Source: Epiperipatus broadwayi (taxonomy: Eukaryota > Onychophora > Udeonychophora > Euonychophora > Peripatidae). From it: 64,000 bases of DNA. A program made the translations under genes and the position numbers. The stretch covers positions 1-64,000 of the forward strand of contig JAQFVV010013066.1 of NCBI GenBank assembly GCA_028023455.1, in the 5' to 3' direction. A model generated the notes under the pieces. The model was not told the origin of the DNA and searched no databases. It saw only the letters and a program-made list of their open reading frames with translations. Within the stretch, counting starts at the first letter, position 1. Every line of letters begins with the position of its first letter. Positions 1-12,351 of the stretch are shown here, piece after piece.

Positions 1-14
1 CTTAATCCATACTT

Positions 15-45
15 TGTGCAAGGCCATTTGATAATGCCTGGCACA
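15..45. repeat. 33-bp hairpin-forming dispersed repeat, copy 1
   Basis: This near-palindrome has arms TGTGCAAGGCCATT and AATGCCTGGCACA around a TGAT loop, with one mismatch and one bulge. The same 33 bases, including the loop, recur without change at 55,845-55,875. The flanks differ between the copies, so the conserved unit is only the hairpin and a few bases. It could be the terminal hairpin of a mobile element or a structured RNA; no function is assigned. Confidence 0.6.
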
Positions 46-3000
46 ATATATATATATGCATTTATGTAACTCATTAAAAGACAATGTAAATCAATGTAAT
101 AACTTGAATTTTGTAGTAACCTTGTAAATCACAATGTGATAATTTTTATTATTGTATATTATTCAAAATCAAAAGCCTTACACTATAAAACCTTCATTTC
201 AATTTTTTATTGTTATCCAATAAATTTAGTCAATTGCAAAACATTATTCCAGTAATTTAATTGTAAATAGTTATAGAATATTATGTAAATCATCTCTTGG
301 TCACCATAACAGTAATAGATCTTGTCTTCTCTGAGCTTGATTTGAGAATAATGAATGAATATACAAATGGAGATGTATTCAGTGTTTTGGGGCATCCATA
401 GATAATCAATCATCATTTTGGTTGGTGCAAAAGAGAATACTCTTTAACACCCATGCATTACATTTCATTTTAGTTTAGTCTTATTAGAAATTAAGTTTAT
501 AGTTTGCCAGTACAGTGGCAAGGGCATTGATGTTGGTTAGCATGTTTTTATGTACAAGCATTATTGTTTGATTCTTATGTATTCTGATGGATGAGCAGTT
601 AAGTGATGCAATCCAAATTATGTTTAAATAATTGCCCATACTGACAATGGCTTAATAGTTAGATTGGTCTACAAAAGACCGATTTCCAATCCAGTTATAA
701 GATTGACTATTGATTTTATTCATGATGATGAATGTTTTTTTAGTAGTATTCATTCTTAGTTATACTGATTTTTACTTTTACTTTATAATGCTGGTTGATG
801 GTTAATAATTATGGTTGGTCTGAGAAATGACTGGCTGATCTCTTAGAGATCTATTGACCTCATGCTTTCTCTGAATATATATATATAATTGTTTATATAT
901 TTTTGATATTAACATTACTTAATATTTTCTCACTTTAATATCTTTACTAATAATAATTATATATTTTAGGATGTTAAACATTAAATATTTTAACATTTTT
1001 AATAATATCTTACTTTAAATATTATACTTTTGTAAATTATTGATTTTGTATTTACTGGGGTATGATGATGATTTTGCCATACCCCAAGCATGACTATGAT
1101 CAACCTCCCTTTTGTGACCACTTCCAACCATCTGAACTTGTTATAATAACTTGAAGAAAATTAATCTTTCAAAATTAAAATAATAAATGATTTAATTGTC
1201 TAATTAGTTTTTTTATCAACTACTCAATTTCAATTATTGATTCTTCTAGGGTGCATTTAATATGTCATCTTTAAACGAACCATTTAGTAAATTTACTATT
1301 TTAAATTGTACTTACTTTATTTTTGCAGTTAAAATTTGCTTTAAAATTTATAATCAGTTTAAAGAAATCTTCTATGTCCTCTTTTAGAATATAAATGAGA
1401 AAAGAATTCTGTTAAAAAATAAAAAATAACATTTTAAATTAGTACTTATATAGAATGATATTTTAGTGTTAAAATAGTATTAAATAAAATAAATTGATCA
1501 TAATAGAAATTTTTTTTATTAATTTATTTAATATTAGAGCATTGTTTGAGGTTGTGCATTGAGTGAGAAATTAACTATATTTACTTATTTCTAATAATCT
1601 TTTTATTTTCATGTAATCATCATAAAATATGTAACCAAGTATTTTCAAGATTTAAAAAAATGAAAATGTAATGAGTTGATATTTAAAATACAATATTTTT
1701 GATTTGAAATTTTAATATTCATTTAAAATATAATTTGAAAATACATTAAGACCACTTGGCCACAATTGATAAGGTTGAAAATACATTTTCTTGTATAATA
1801 AACGTTTTTCAATTGTAATTATATATATATTTGTCTGAATGTATATTAATAAATGTTTTGGTTTCATCAGACATAGATTTTCTTTTTAATATTAGCAAAA
1901 TATTAATGTTTAGACTGAGTTCACAAACCATCTTTGAGGTAAAATGTCAGAGTAATGCTAATAATATTTATTGAAATAAATAAGTATTTGTCATATTTTT
2001 CCATACATGGCAGATTAATTTTTGTATAGTCAAATAAATAAATTTATTTTTTACACTTTTTCTTTTAAATTCTTTGTTTATTTAATGAAGCATTTCTCTT
2101 TTGTTTTCTTTTTTTCAATGTTTCAACCAATTTGGAGGAAAATGGAAATAAAATACAATGTTTATTTAAAAAAACAAAGACTTGAAAAAAAGTCTGTTAA
2201 AATTAATTAGTTTTTTTAATTAAATTCTAAAATTTATAGGAGGATAATTATTTTACTGATACATGTAAAATATATCATAACTATTATTTATGAAAATGAA
2301 TACATTTAATATATATTTATGATTTTAGCAAAAAGTCTAATATTGCCTGAACAATGACATTTTGATAAAATGAGAAGAGTCACCACTGCCTTTATGCAAA
2401 ACAGTAATTTGTGTTACCCTTCCTCTGAAAAACAAATTCTATTAATTTTACATGCATTTTAATGTTTTATTAAAGATGATGACAAAAATTACTATTACAT
2501 AATTATAAATTTACTTTTTGCACTTTATCAGAAGTAAACTTGAATACAGTGACATCAACATTTGGAGTGTTGCATATGTCATTCTCTGTAGTTATCATTG
2601 ACAAATTTACCAGCTGATCTTATGACATTGATTAATGTAAATATTTTTTTTATAATTTTTAACTTTGAAAATGATTTATTTTCACTAGACATACTTGCAG
2701 GGAGAGTTAATAATATTCTTAATGAGATCGCTTATATTTGGAAATGAAATATTAAAATCATTATAGAGATTAATGGTTGTAGCACAGAAAAAAACCATTT
2801 GGCCAATTAACTTTTAGATTTCCTGCTTAATCCTAAGATTTATTATAAATACATCTAGCAACATTGATATTATTAGTATACCATTGTAATTCACAATTTA
2901 ATACAATTATTAATAAATTTTGTGAAAGAGATGTGCACATTTTTATCAAATCATATTGTCACAATTACTGAACTTATTCCTACATGCACATGAATCTATA

Positions 3001-4844
3001 TGTTGGAACTTGTATGTAGCTTTTTAATGTTACCAGATGCTGCTACTTTGCATTGCATTGAGATATATGTAAACACCATAGATAATAAAAGGAAAAAAAG
3101 GCTTTCCATTTTACATCATATAGCAACATGATATAAAATACAGACTGTAAACTCAGCATAAAAAAACCTAATTAAAAATATTTTAAGAGATAAAGAACCT
3201 ATAAAAAATTATAATTAAAAAATTCCATTTTTTAGAAAGTGTTGTTTGTTTTAATATATTTATATTTCTTTATTTTGTAGAAATAATGGATCAAGTTGCA
3301 TTAATTATTATAAATAACACAATGAAAATGTATTTCTTATTTTGCAGTTTTGATGCTTATTTGTACCCTGATGCAATGCTTACATTGCTTATCATCTTCT
3401 AAAAGACCTGCTTTATCATTTATATTTATGGCTTTACTGAATTATTAGGGCAAATTGCACTTATTATAACTATTTGATAATTTATACGATAAATAAAACA
3501 GAAATAAGTGACATACAAAATGTATTAGTCAGAAGAGTGACTTTTCTGGCAATTTACATTGAATTTGATTATGAAACACAATGTCTGTACTTCCTTTATG
3601 TCTGATCCTTTTTAATTCAAAAATTATTTGAGATTTTTTTTGAACTTATGCTTAGATTAACTTTTTTTAAATATTTACAAGAATGAAAGTTGAAAGTGAA
3701 TTATTACCATATTTTTAGCATAATGATGACAGTGGTTGATGTCTTAAGAATGATATTAATAATAAACCCTTGAATATGACCAAAGATACAACTTAGTGAT
3801 ACTTTTATTTCAAATGTGCACATCATTCTCATGGTTGTTTCAATTTCAAACAATATGTAATATTTAAATAAAATATTGTTGTATTTTGTGACAGTAAATG
3901 ATGTGTTTTAATATACATTATAAGTACTGAAAGCACAAGTGTAATCACTTGTAAACAACTTAGTAAACATAATATGTACTGATAGTACATAAAACAGAGT
4001 AATAAGATTAGTTATACAAAGTAAAAACAGATAATTTAGATTTATGCACTATGATGGCAATAATGAAAGATGATTGATATTGTAAAATTTGCTGAAAAAT
4101 TGTATATTATTAATTCTTTCTTTAAGAAAAATGCTAAATAAAATGTATTCTGAATCAAGTAGTGAAAATGCATTATATTTCATTTCAGAAAATATTTTAA
4201 AATTGTAATATTTTTAAAATAAAAATGTGCAACAATTATTAATGTACCTAATATATGTCAATGAAAAATTTGACAGATAAAAGCTATTAAAAAAGAAATA
4301 ATCATTGTTTTATCTAACAAAACATTTAACAGAGATCATTAAAAATTATATTCTACTAAGAAATACAACAAAGATGGCTTGCACAAAAATTTAGCGCCAG
4401 CATTTCAAATGAGGCAAGATATTGTATAAAGAAAAGAAATAATATAAAATATTTTAAAATAAGCATAAAGAAAAATTAAATACATAATAGTCTGTAATAT
4501 AAAAAACAATAATAGAAGAATATAATTTAAATTGGCAAAGAAAGCAAAAAAAAAAAAAAAGAAAATTACTAAAAGTATAAAATAATATCTTGGTATCGAA
4601 ATAAAATTGTTTCAGGAATAAAAAGAAATATTTAGGTAAAATGAGGGATATCATGAAGGGTATATAAATATAATATGAATGATTATAAAGTAATAAACAA
4701 CAATAAAATAAAATAATCATCACAACTACTAAATATTTTGAATTGTCAACATTTTTAAGTGAAGAAGTGAGACATATATACTTAAATGTAAAAAAAAACA
4801 GATCCACAATAATAAAAATAAACATTTTTCACAAGTGTTTAATT
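46..4844. other. AT-rich non-coding stretch, no gene recognised
   Basis: Only short chance reading frames occur, rich in Phe, Tyr, Ile, Lys and Asn as expected from AT-rich DNA. No start-to-stop frame shows a domain signature. Short TA runs lie near 881-895 and 1,820-1,832, and a poly(A) run near 4,546. An old mobile element too decayed to read by eye could be hidden here. Confidence 0.5.
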
Positions 4845-5950
4845 GAGAAAATGTACCACATGATTGGAAGAATGCAGTTGTAGCAGATTTAATTTTGAAA
4901 ATTGAAAAAGATTTTAATATTTATATAACCATCAATGATTTATTTGATCTGTATACAATTTTTATCCAAAAAAAAAATGCAACTCAATTTAAAAGTTATG
5001 CTAGACAAAAAAATCAAACTGGATTTGATCATAATTTTAGTAAAGTGAATCATGCATCCATATTTTAAGATATTATCAAAAAATCAATGAAAATAAATTG
5101 ACCTTATGCATTAGATTTGTGGATTATAAACATCATTTGATTTAATATGCATTTTCACTGCTCAAAACTACAGTTACATGTGTGATATATTGATTTACTC
5201 TGAAAAATACTTATGTGAATGTAATAGCATGAAGTCCTAAAACATTAGTGATGACAATAATTGTAACAGACTGTTTTCATATGTTCTATTTAGTTACAGC
5301 ATTTTACAAAGAGCATGTTAGGAATTAAAATGAAACACAAAAGAAAGAAAATACATTGAGATTATTTAAATATATTACATTTTGCCGATAATATGATTGT
5401 GCATATGATGCTTCAGAGATTTGGTAAATGTTTCAAAAGTTCTTAGATAAAAATAACAAAGTAAAAATAAACATATATGTTGCATACATAAATGTAACAG
5501 AATCTCATAAAAAAAGATTTATTATTTGAAATTATAAATAAGATGATCAGGTTATTAATTTAGGTGGCAGTAACATAGGTAAAATCCCTAAAGAAATTAA
5601 AGTTGTATGTGGGAAATATAATTTTAATATAAAAAGGAAACATTTATGTGTTTGAAAAAAAAGAATTTATTCATATGTAACTGAAATTGAGACTTAACAG
5701 AAAATTAATATGAATTTCAGATGACTGAATTCAATATAGACAGATATATATTAGAGAAAGCAAAATAATAAAAGAGACATACTGAGATTAGAGAAGATAA
5801 GTGTCATTTTAAGCAATGACAGAAAAGATTGAATTCAAGCTGGACTATATAAAATATTGGAAAGTTGAAATGTTAAACTGAGTCTCAAAAAATTATAAAA
5901 GACTGAAATAAAGATCACATGTAAGTTGAATTGACAAAAAGTGATTGTTG
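4845..5950 (+). pseudogene. Decayed APE-type LINE fragment (LINE-4), RT and C-terminal part
   Basis: No open frame survives, but the stretch matches the RT half of LINE-1 in the same order. The block at 4,852-4,890 matches the segment just upstream of RT block 1 (LINE-1 14,818-14,850). The piece at 5,005-5,045 matches the Gly-Phe-rich segment at 14,985-15,020. The piece at 5,098-5,150 matches the segment coding the Asp-Tyr-x-x-Ala-Phe-Asp motif. The piece at 5,383-5,410 matches the FADD region, with a changed catalytic doublet. The piece at 5,830-5,945 matches the C-terminal domain including the Arg-rich region. Conservation is roughly two thirds to three quarters by eye. This is an old 5'-truncated copy of the same family, crossed by many indels. 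Confidence 0.6.
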
Positions 5951-7269
5951 GATAAAAAATAGACTATGAATTAAATAACCTGGATTTTACTTGGTAAATG
6001 GTTTTCTATATATAATTTGATTACAAATGATTGCATTAATTAGGACTGAATTATTTAAAAATAAACAAAAAATGACATTTTATCATATTATAATAAGATT
6101 ATAATAATCAATATTTTCCATTTTGACTTATAATTTAAAGCCTAACTTATAATGGTTTAATAAGTGTAAAACAATGGAAAATGATTATCTAATAGATTCA
6201 CCTGATTTGTGATATATATAAAAGTAAATATCACAACAGCAGCATATTATGGGAAAAGGTTTTTTTTTTGTAAATATCCAAAATATTAATTATTTTTTAA
6301 TTGTTTATAGTGTTACTATATTATGTGGGTACATCATTTTATTACTATTGTTAATTTTAAAATACCTGTTAGTTATAATGTTTGTCATAATATCTTGTAA
6401 ATAATATGATTAAAGTTGTTGTTTTGAAAGTTAACTGAAGTATTAAACTTTGCATTTCTTTTGTGAAAGTCATTGTCACTACATCAAATGAACCCAGGGT
6501 GTACAGTTTGAGATTGCAATAAGAAATTAATACAATATAGAACTATATAACCAGCATTTATGACAAGGCTTCTTAAAAATATTTTAATTTGATGTAAATT
6601 ATCTCAATCACACAAGTCATTGATAATATTGCAAATAATTAAAGGATACTTATTTATAAGGAATTAAATTATGAATTAGTTATTATTGAAAGTATTAAAT
6701 ATAATTACCATTTAGATTACAATATTAATTTAAAAGTATTATGGAAAGAAATATAAAATAATAGTACAATTTTAATTATAAATTCAGGTTATAAGACTTT
6801 TCATAATTGGCACACTATCTATAGAGTTCGTCAGTAAAATCTCTCTTAATATTTTAGAGGTGAATCAAATAACTAATAAAATATCATTGACTAGCCTGAG
6901 ATCTCCTTAGTGCACAATTATTGTTATGATTATTTCTAATCATAATCCTATGAAATAATAACAATAAAAGCTCTACATACAATAAAATGAGAGTATATTT
7001 TATTAATTAGTTTAAATGAAATTTAATAGTTGCATACATTTTATTATATTCATTTCAACATTATTGTTAGTTATGGGGGTATTTGGATAATTAATAAGGA
7101 AAAGTATATTGGTATTCTCATGCCATTGAATAAATACTTTTATATTTGTTTAATGTTAAGAGGATGTATTCTGTTAATAAGATAAGATGAATCTCACAAT
7201 TGTTATGATTAATTAAACCTTATTTGGAAATATTGGCTGCAGAAAGGAGTTTTCTATTATCTGAATAAA
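5951..7269. other. AT-rich non-coding stretch
   Basis: I see no gene, RNA gene or clear repeat between the decayed LINE-4 and the 5' end of LINE-1. Short TA-rich runs only. Confidence 0.45.
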
Positions 7270-7900
7270 GACACTGATTCCTTTTAGAGGTCTTAAAGAA
7301 ACCGAATAGGGCAAATTCCTAATATCCACTCCATACATTCTTGTCATTGCAGCTGTTAATACTATGTGATTTTTTATATAGTATACGAACATGGATGGGC
7401 TGCTCACCGACATGCATTAGCCAGCATGGTGATTTTATTGCTTTTTACCTCCGAGTTTAAGAATGTTTTTCCAATATATACAATCATGACAGACAAAAAT
7501 AAATCATGGCCCTTATTCCCAGGAGACAGCGGTTGGTAGCTGAAGGCAGAGGGTGTTAAAAATTCCCTGATTGTGGACCCAGGCTGCCATTTGATGGTGA
7601 CTTTTTATTTAGGTACTTACAACTGCAGATCACATTGAAGTGAAGAAAGATTGCAAGAGTTAAAAGAAGAACTGTCTTATATTAAATGGGACATTATTAA
7701 ACTTTGTGAAATTAGAAGAAAAGGTAATGAAACAATTGATATAAAAACTGGACATGTACTCTACTATAAAGGCACAAATATTGGAAATACAAGTGGAGTA
7801 GGATTCATTATAAATAAAAAATGGAAGAATAACATTGAAAAGATTGATGGTATATTGCACAGAGTGGCAAGATTAGTTTTACATCATAATAGCAGATACC
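7270..7900 (+). mobile_element. LINE-1 left part: 5' UTR and start of the endonuclease, cut by gypsy-1
   Basis: The segment 7,275-7,500 matches the 5' region of LINE-3 (48,567-48,865, minus strand), including a shared block around CACTCCATACAT and GGATGGGCTGCTCACC, so it is LINE 5' leader, not host DNA. From about 7,590 the reading frame has the start of an APE-type endonuclease: a Gly-Thr-Tyr-Asn strand, then LKEELSYIKWDIIKLCEIRR at about 7,657-7,716 with the catalytic Glu region, then VGFIINKKWKNNIE. In related elements this protein nicks target DNA for reverse transcription. The frame ends abruptly at 7,900, where the gypsy-1 LTR begins. The last 400 bases (7,501-7,900) are repeated at 13,240-13,639 beyond gypsy-1. 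Confidence 0.8.
7501..7900 (+). repeat. About 400-bp direct repeat flanking gypsy-1, left copy
   Basis: The left copy of a segment of LINE sequence also present at 13,240-13,639 directly beyond the other end of gypsy-1. I count about nine single-base differences over 400 bases, with no indel. Ty3/gypsy integrases normally leave only 4-6 bp of target duplication. Confidence 0.85.
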
Positions 7901-8485
7901 TGCTGTGTACAGCCATTCACTCGGCTTAACCATCAGGTAAATAGACAGCAGAAACCAAATGATTATACAAATAGTTTAATAGAATTAACAGTCGGATAAA
8001 TAATAGTACATATATATATAGTTATAAGACAATTAAGTTAACTTACGAACGCTGGCCATGAAGGCATACAAAGAAAACATAATATAGACCGGTGTGGCCT
8101 GCAAAGTTCCTAGGTCCACTTTTTAACCTTCAGTGGTGGAATTCACTGGGTTTGTTCCGTTGCTAAGTTAAAACTCTTGACCATTGTGTGCATTCAATGA
8201 GTTCTCCACTACAAGTGCTGCTTAGTTATTTCTTGTTCCTTTTTTTTTCTTGTTCAGGAATGTTTCAGAAACCAATTAATTTTCAGCTATTGTCTACTTT
8301 TAGAAATCAGCACTTTTAAACTAGCTGCTTAATTAGTTTCTGATCTGAAGCTTATCTTTAATAGCGTACCAAATTTAATTACAAAATTCCTGTCTATTTC
8401 TTTTAATAAAACTTATTTTAATAAAACATTAATTATTATATACGTATAATTTTCTTTTAACAAAACATTATTATACATGTATATA
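7901..8485 (-). repeat. gypsy-1 3' LTR
   Basis: This 585-bp copy matches 12,653-13,240 with about 13 substitutions and three small length changes, one of them a TA microsatellite. It begins TG on the plus strand at 7,901. The opposite boundary is ambiguous by up to eight bases: a canonical CA falls at 8,477, but both copies share a further TGTATATA. Confidence 0.92.
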
Positions 8486-8500
8486 GCACCTCCACCACTT
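8486..8500 (-). other. gypsy-1 polypurine tract
   Basis: Read on the minus strand this is AAGTGGTGGAGGTGC, almost all purine, directly before the 3' LTR and just after the integrase stop. Such tracts prime plus-strand DNA synthesis in LTR elements. It is interrupted by T and C residues, so the exact primer is uncertain. Confidence 0.6.
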
Positions 8501-8506
8501 CAGAAA

Positions 8507-9394
8507 TTATGGTTTCTGAAGTCTTACATAGTCTTTTAAGTAAGCAGGTTCTTTTCTTGTTCTCGAAGATCTGCGTGATGTTTTCTCTTCTAATGGCGTT
8601 CTGTTAGTCTCTTGATCATCGTATTTCTCTTCTACTGGTGTTTCGTTGGCTCCTTCAGTTTCTTGATCATCGGAATTCTCTTCGCATTTGGGAATGTGCA
8701 GTGCTGCCGTACTTCCGGTTTGCACTAATTCTTCTCGACGTCTCACATGATTTATATGCTTGCGCATTGTTTTTCCAGTTTCTGTCTCTACAAGTATTAT
8801 TTGTTTTGACAGTATTTCTTTTACAAAGGCCTTCACCCAGTGTTTCCTGATGACGTCTCTAACCCAGACTTTTTCTCCTTTGGAGTAAATAGTATCTCCA
8901 GTGTTGCTTTCGTAATGTGTAAAGTTTTGTTCTGGGTGGATTAACGATAGTTTCGTGCGTAGTTTCCGTCCGAAAATTAATTCTGCAGGAGATTTGCCTG
9001 TAGAACACAGAGTACTATGTTGATATAATAAGGCAGAATGTAAGGTGTCTTGTATATTTGCAGTGCCTTCCTTCCATAACATTTGCTTCAAAGTTTGTAC
9101 TGCCTTTTCTGCAATACCATTGGACTCCGGGTGATATGAGGGCGTGGCTAAGTGTTTAATTCCCCATTCTGTGAGAAATTCTTCAAATTTAGTGGATGTG
9201 AAACTGGTACCATTGTCAGACACAATTGTTTCAGGAATCCCATGAAAAGCAAAAATCTCCTTCAGTTTTGTGATTGTTTCTTCGGTACTGGTGTTTTTCA
9301 CTACTCTATATTCCGTCCAGTTTGAATAAGCATCAATCACTACCAAAAATATAAAGCCGTGAAAAGGTCCAGCATGGTCAATGTGAATATGGCT
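8507..9394 (-). pseudogene. gypsy-1 integrase catalytic core and C-terminal domain
   Basis: The integrase joins retrotransposon DNA to the chromosome. The open part starts at Met 9,346, but the frame is open back to the stop at 9,395-9,397 and includes IHIDHAGPF with the first catalytic Asp. Core motifs follow: VVIDAYSNWTEY, then IVSDNGTSFTS with the second catalytic Asp, then PSYHPESNGIAEKAV with the catalytic Glu, giving the D,D(35)E set. The C-terminal part has the Gly-Glu-Lys-Val-Trp-Val strand typical of gypsy integrases, followed by a charged Glu/Asp-rich tail that ends DYVRLQKP. No chromodomain is evident. All three catalytic residues are present, so loss of activity comes from upstream stops, not from the core itself. 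Confidence 0.9.
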
Positions 9395-10105
9395 TCACGC
9401 TCTTTCAGCTGTCGGCCAAGCAGCATATTTTTTCTCATGCATATTTGCATTTACTTGGCAACTTTCACATGATTTCACATATTTCTCTATATCAATAATT
9501 ATTGCAGGCCACCATATGTAACTACGAGCCAGAGCTTTGGCCCACACTATCCCAGGATGACCTTGATGAATTAAGTGAAGAATCTTATTCCGCCCACTGC
9601 TCGGTATCAACACTCTATCATCCATTAAAATACATCCCTTGTTTATGGACAATCTTTGTCTTACATCCCATAAAGTTTCATGTAGTCTCTCGGGCCAACT
9701 TTGTGGCCAGCCTTTGCTGATCCATTTACTTAAGTGTTTATATACATTGTCAGCTTTAGTCCAATTAGCTATCTTTTCACTGGTCATTAATTCATTGTTC
9801 CAATTATCGATATAGTTAATAGTTTGGTCGTCTTTTTGTAGTTCAGCTTTAATGGGCATTCTTGACAGCGCGTCTGCGTGTTTGATGATCTTTCCTTTTT
9901 TGAAATTTATATCAAAATCATAGCCTGACAACAGATTAACCCAACATAACATTCTAGGGCTTAGATGATCAGGTGCAGTTTTATTTTTTGCTAATAATCC
10001 CAACAGCGGTTTATGATCGGTAAAGATTTTAAACTGTCGACTATACAAATATTGGTGAAACTTTTTTATTGCAAATATGATAGCCAATGCCTCTTTATCT
10101 AGTTA
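9395..10105 (-). pseudogene. gypsy-1 RNase H C-terminal half and integrase zinc-binding domain
   Basis: This open piece lies in the same frame as the pieces on both sides and is bounded by TAA at 10,103-10,105 and TGA at 9,395-9,397. It begins in RNase H (ALAIIFAIKKFHQYL, then IFTDHKPLLGLL with a catalytic-region Asp). It continues through the Ty3/gypsy signature HADALSRMP and reaches the integrase HHCC zinc domain: HLIHQGHPG with the two His, YIWWPAI, then CESCQ with the two Cys. RNase H degrades the RNA strand after reverse transcription. The piece is well preserved apart from its two end stops. Confidence 0.9.
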
Positions 10106-10687
10106 ACTATAATTTTGCTCAGCTTTGGTTAATGTTCTTGAAGTGTAGATGATTGGTCGCTCACCATCAGCTACTGTATGGCTTAAGACTGCCCCTACTC
10201 CAACTTCGGATGCATCTGTTGTCAATATCAATTTGAGGCTACTGTCGTAATGTACTAATAAGCTGTTTGACATTAATAATTCTTTAGTGTCACAAAAAGC
10301 TTTTTCTTGTGTTTGATCCCAAATCCATTTTTGGTTCTTTTTTAATAAATTGTATAGCGGTTTTGCTATGTGAGCTTTCCCCTTAAGAAAAACTTCAAAA
10401 TAATTAAGAAGTCCTAAGAAAGCTTGAAGTTCTTTAACATTTCTGGGTCTTTGTGCTTCCTTTACGGCTGCAATTTTTTGAGGGTCGGGTCTTTTTCCCT
10501 TTTTTGAGATTATGTGTCCCAGGAATTTTAATTCAGTTGCCATCCAGATACATTTGTCTGCGTTTATTTTAGCTCCGAAATTACATAACTTGTCGCAAAC
10601 TTTTAAAACTTGCTCACATAGTTCCTCTTCTGAATTTTCCACGACCAAAATGTCATTAAAATACGGTGTTACACCATCCATTTGCTA
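10106..10687 (-). pseudogene. gypsy-1 RT palm/thumb and RNase H start, with altered catalytic motif
   Basis: The frame starts just after TAG at 10,685-10,687 and stays in the same frame as its neighbours. The RT active-site position reads YFND-ILVV, whereas active RTs have Y/F-x-D-D; one metal-binding Asp is therefore Asn. The thumb carries LKFLGHIIS and LQAFLGLLNYFEVF, diagnostic of Ty3/gypsy. RNase H begins with LILTTDASEVGVGAVLSH, holding the first catalytic Asp, and runs to the TAA at 10,103. The changed YxDD motif alone should abolish polymerase activity. Confidence 0.9.
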
Positions 10688-11340
10688 GAACAGCATGTCC
10701 ATTTTGGCCTGGAAAATATTTGGTGCAACCGTAATTCCATAAGGCAATCTATTATACTTAAACAATCCCTTATGTGTTGTAATAGTTAGCAATTCTGACG
10801 AGCGTTCAGAAACTGGTATCTGGTGAAATGCGGCCTTTAAATCAATTTTAGCATAGTGAGTTGCCTTTTGCATATTTTTCAGTATTTCTCTGACATTAGG
10901 TACAGGATACTGACTTTTAGTGAGGTTTTTATTTATTGTGGTCCTATAATCTCCGCAAATGCGAATCTGCCCATTTGGTTTAGTTATAACCATGATTGGA
11001 GTCGCCCATTCCGTTTTCTCAACTGGCGTTAATACACCCTTACTAACCAGATTTATCAACTCTTGTTCTACCTTAGTTTGCAGTGCAAAAGGAACTTTTC
11101 TGGGTCTGCAGATAACGGGGGTCACGCCACCTTGTAGCTCTATGTTTATAGGCATCGTAATATATTTTCCCTCATCACTTTTAAATAATTCACAATATTT
11201 ATTTCTCATTTCTTGCTCAATAGCAACTTAATTTATTACACATATCTCTATTCCCAAAGCATTGAACCATTCCCTACCTATAATAGGATTTAGACCGCCT
11301 TGTACTATATATAACAGTAGTGTTCGAACCTTACCTTCCC
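10688..11340 (-). pseudogene. gypsy-1 protease C-terminus and RT fingers
   Basis: The RT fingers and palm read GGVTPVICRPRKVPFA, then the RT block WATPIMVITKPNGQIRICGDYR with the first catalytic-region Asp, YAKIDLKAAFHQIPV, and YNRLPYGITVAPNIFQ. Upstream in this frame the end of the protease fold is visible (LNPIIGREWF, about 11,258-11,287), followed by TAA at 11,228-11,230. The Gag-protease frame therefore changes to this frame inside the protease domain near 11,320-11,340. The shift falls inside a folded domain rather than at a domain border, so I read it as an indel mutation and not a programmed frameshift. Confidence 0.88.
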
Positions 11341-12351
11341 TAATATTTTCATACTATTTCCGCTAGCGTCTTTTGCCCTTAAACTTGTCTTCATTAATAA
11401 AGAAGGATTTTTTCGATTTTTCACTACTTTCTCCCAGTCTTCAAGTGTCATCATTGAAATGCCTGCTCCGCTGTCAATTTCTATTTTTACTAGTGTCTTT
11501 AATAAATTAACTGTCAGCATAAACTGACTTCCGTATCCAATCTGTGTATTGTAAATATCATATTTTTTTTTATTTTTGACTTTACAAGTTGGCGAGCTGC
11601 CATGATCCTTTTCTCCTTTATTTCGACATACTTTCTGCAAATGCCCAACTTTACCACAAGTCCTACAATGCTCGTTATTATATCTACACTTACGAGCCAT
11701 GTGGCCTTTTTTTCCACAGCAATAACACACTATCTCATATGTTTTGCTGTTAATAGGTTGGGACTTATTTTCAGTTTTCCGAATATACGCATTACCGTCA
11801 TTTTTGTGGGTAAAATTTCTAAATTCTTCCGATTTGTCGAGTACTATTTCGTGGGCTACTCCCATTTTGGTTGCTTCATCATACATTAACTCTCTTGAGG
11901 CCAGTAACTGCTGCCTAAGCCTATCATCTGACATGCCCCAAAGTAATTGCTCAAGCAGATTATCCTCTAAGGCATCGCCATAACTGCAACTTTTAGCAAG
12001 TTCTCTAAGAGCTTGATCATAATCTCATTTACGCTCTCCCTTGTTTTGCCTTCGGTTTCTGAAGTGTAGTCTTGCGACATGCTTCGAAGGCTGGGGACTG
12101 AAAAAATTATTTAATTTCCCCATAACTACATTATATGGCAAATTCTCTGGCTCTTTGTGATCACAGAATCTATTTGCTATTTCGATTACTTGTTGCCCGG
12201 CATAACACAATAACATGGCAACTTTAATAGGGTCGCTTGTCGTACCATTAATCAAAAATAGTTTCTTGATTTTCTTAAGATAAATTAGCCAATCAAAAGG
12301 GTTATTAACATTGAACTCGTTAATTGTTACCTGAGGTACTAATGTCATCAT
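11305..12351 (-). pseudogene. gypsy-1 Gag with two CCHC zinc knuckles, fused to aspartic protease
   Basis: Start Met at 12,351 is the first ATG after the leader. The N-terminal part (NPFDWLIYLKKIKKLF) resembles gypsy-type Gag and is cut by TGA at 12,025-12,027; the same frame continues to 11,305. The nucleic-acid-binding region has two zinc knuckles in tandem: CYCCGKKGHMARKC and CRTCGKVGHLQKVC, both with complete C-x2-C-x4-H-x4-C spacing. After a Lys-rich linker the retropepsin motif IEIDSGAGISMM appears, with Asp-Ser-Gly where most have D-S/T-G. Gag would package element RNA in the cytoplasm and protease would process it. The frame ends early within protease because of the frame change. Confidence 0.9.

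Noticed and set aside
4454-4825. 123-codon minus-strand frame with many Phe, Tyr and Leu, like a membrane protein
   Set aside because: Composition is that of translated poly(A)/AT-rich DNA, it crosses an A16 run, and no motif or start context supports a gene.
8486-8510. An env-like third frame that would make gypsy-1 an errantivirus-type element
   Set aside because: Integrase stops 21 bases before the 3' LTR, leaving no room for a further gene.
8638-9720. Plus-strand frames across pol
   Set aside because: Opposite-strand shadows of RNase H and integrase.
11305-11340. Programmed ribosomal frameshift between Gag-protease and RT
   Set aside because: The frame changes in the middle of the protease fold, and the new frame then has a stop, so an indel mutation is simpler.
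11602-11983. Two plus-strand frames across the Gag region
   Set aside because: They are opposite-strand shadows of the zinc knuckle and protease coding region of gypsy-1.
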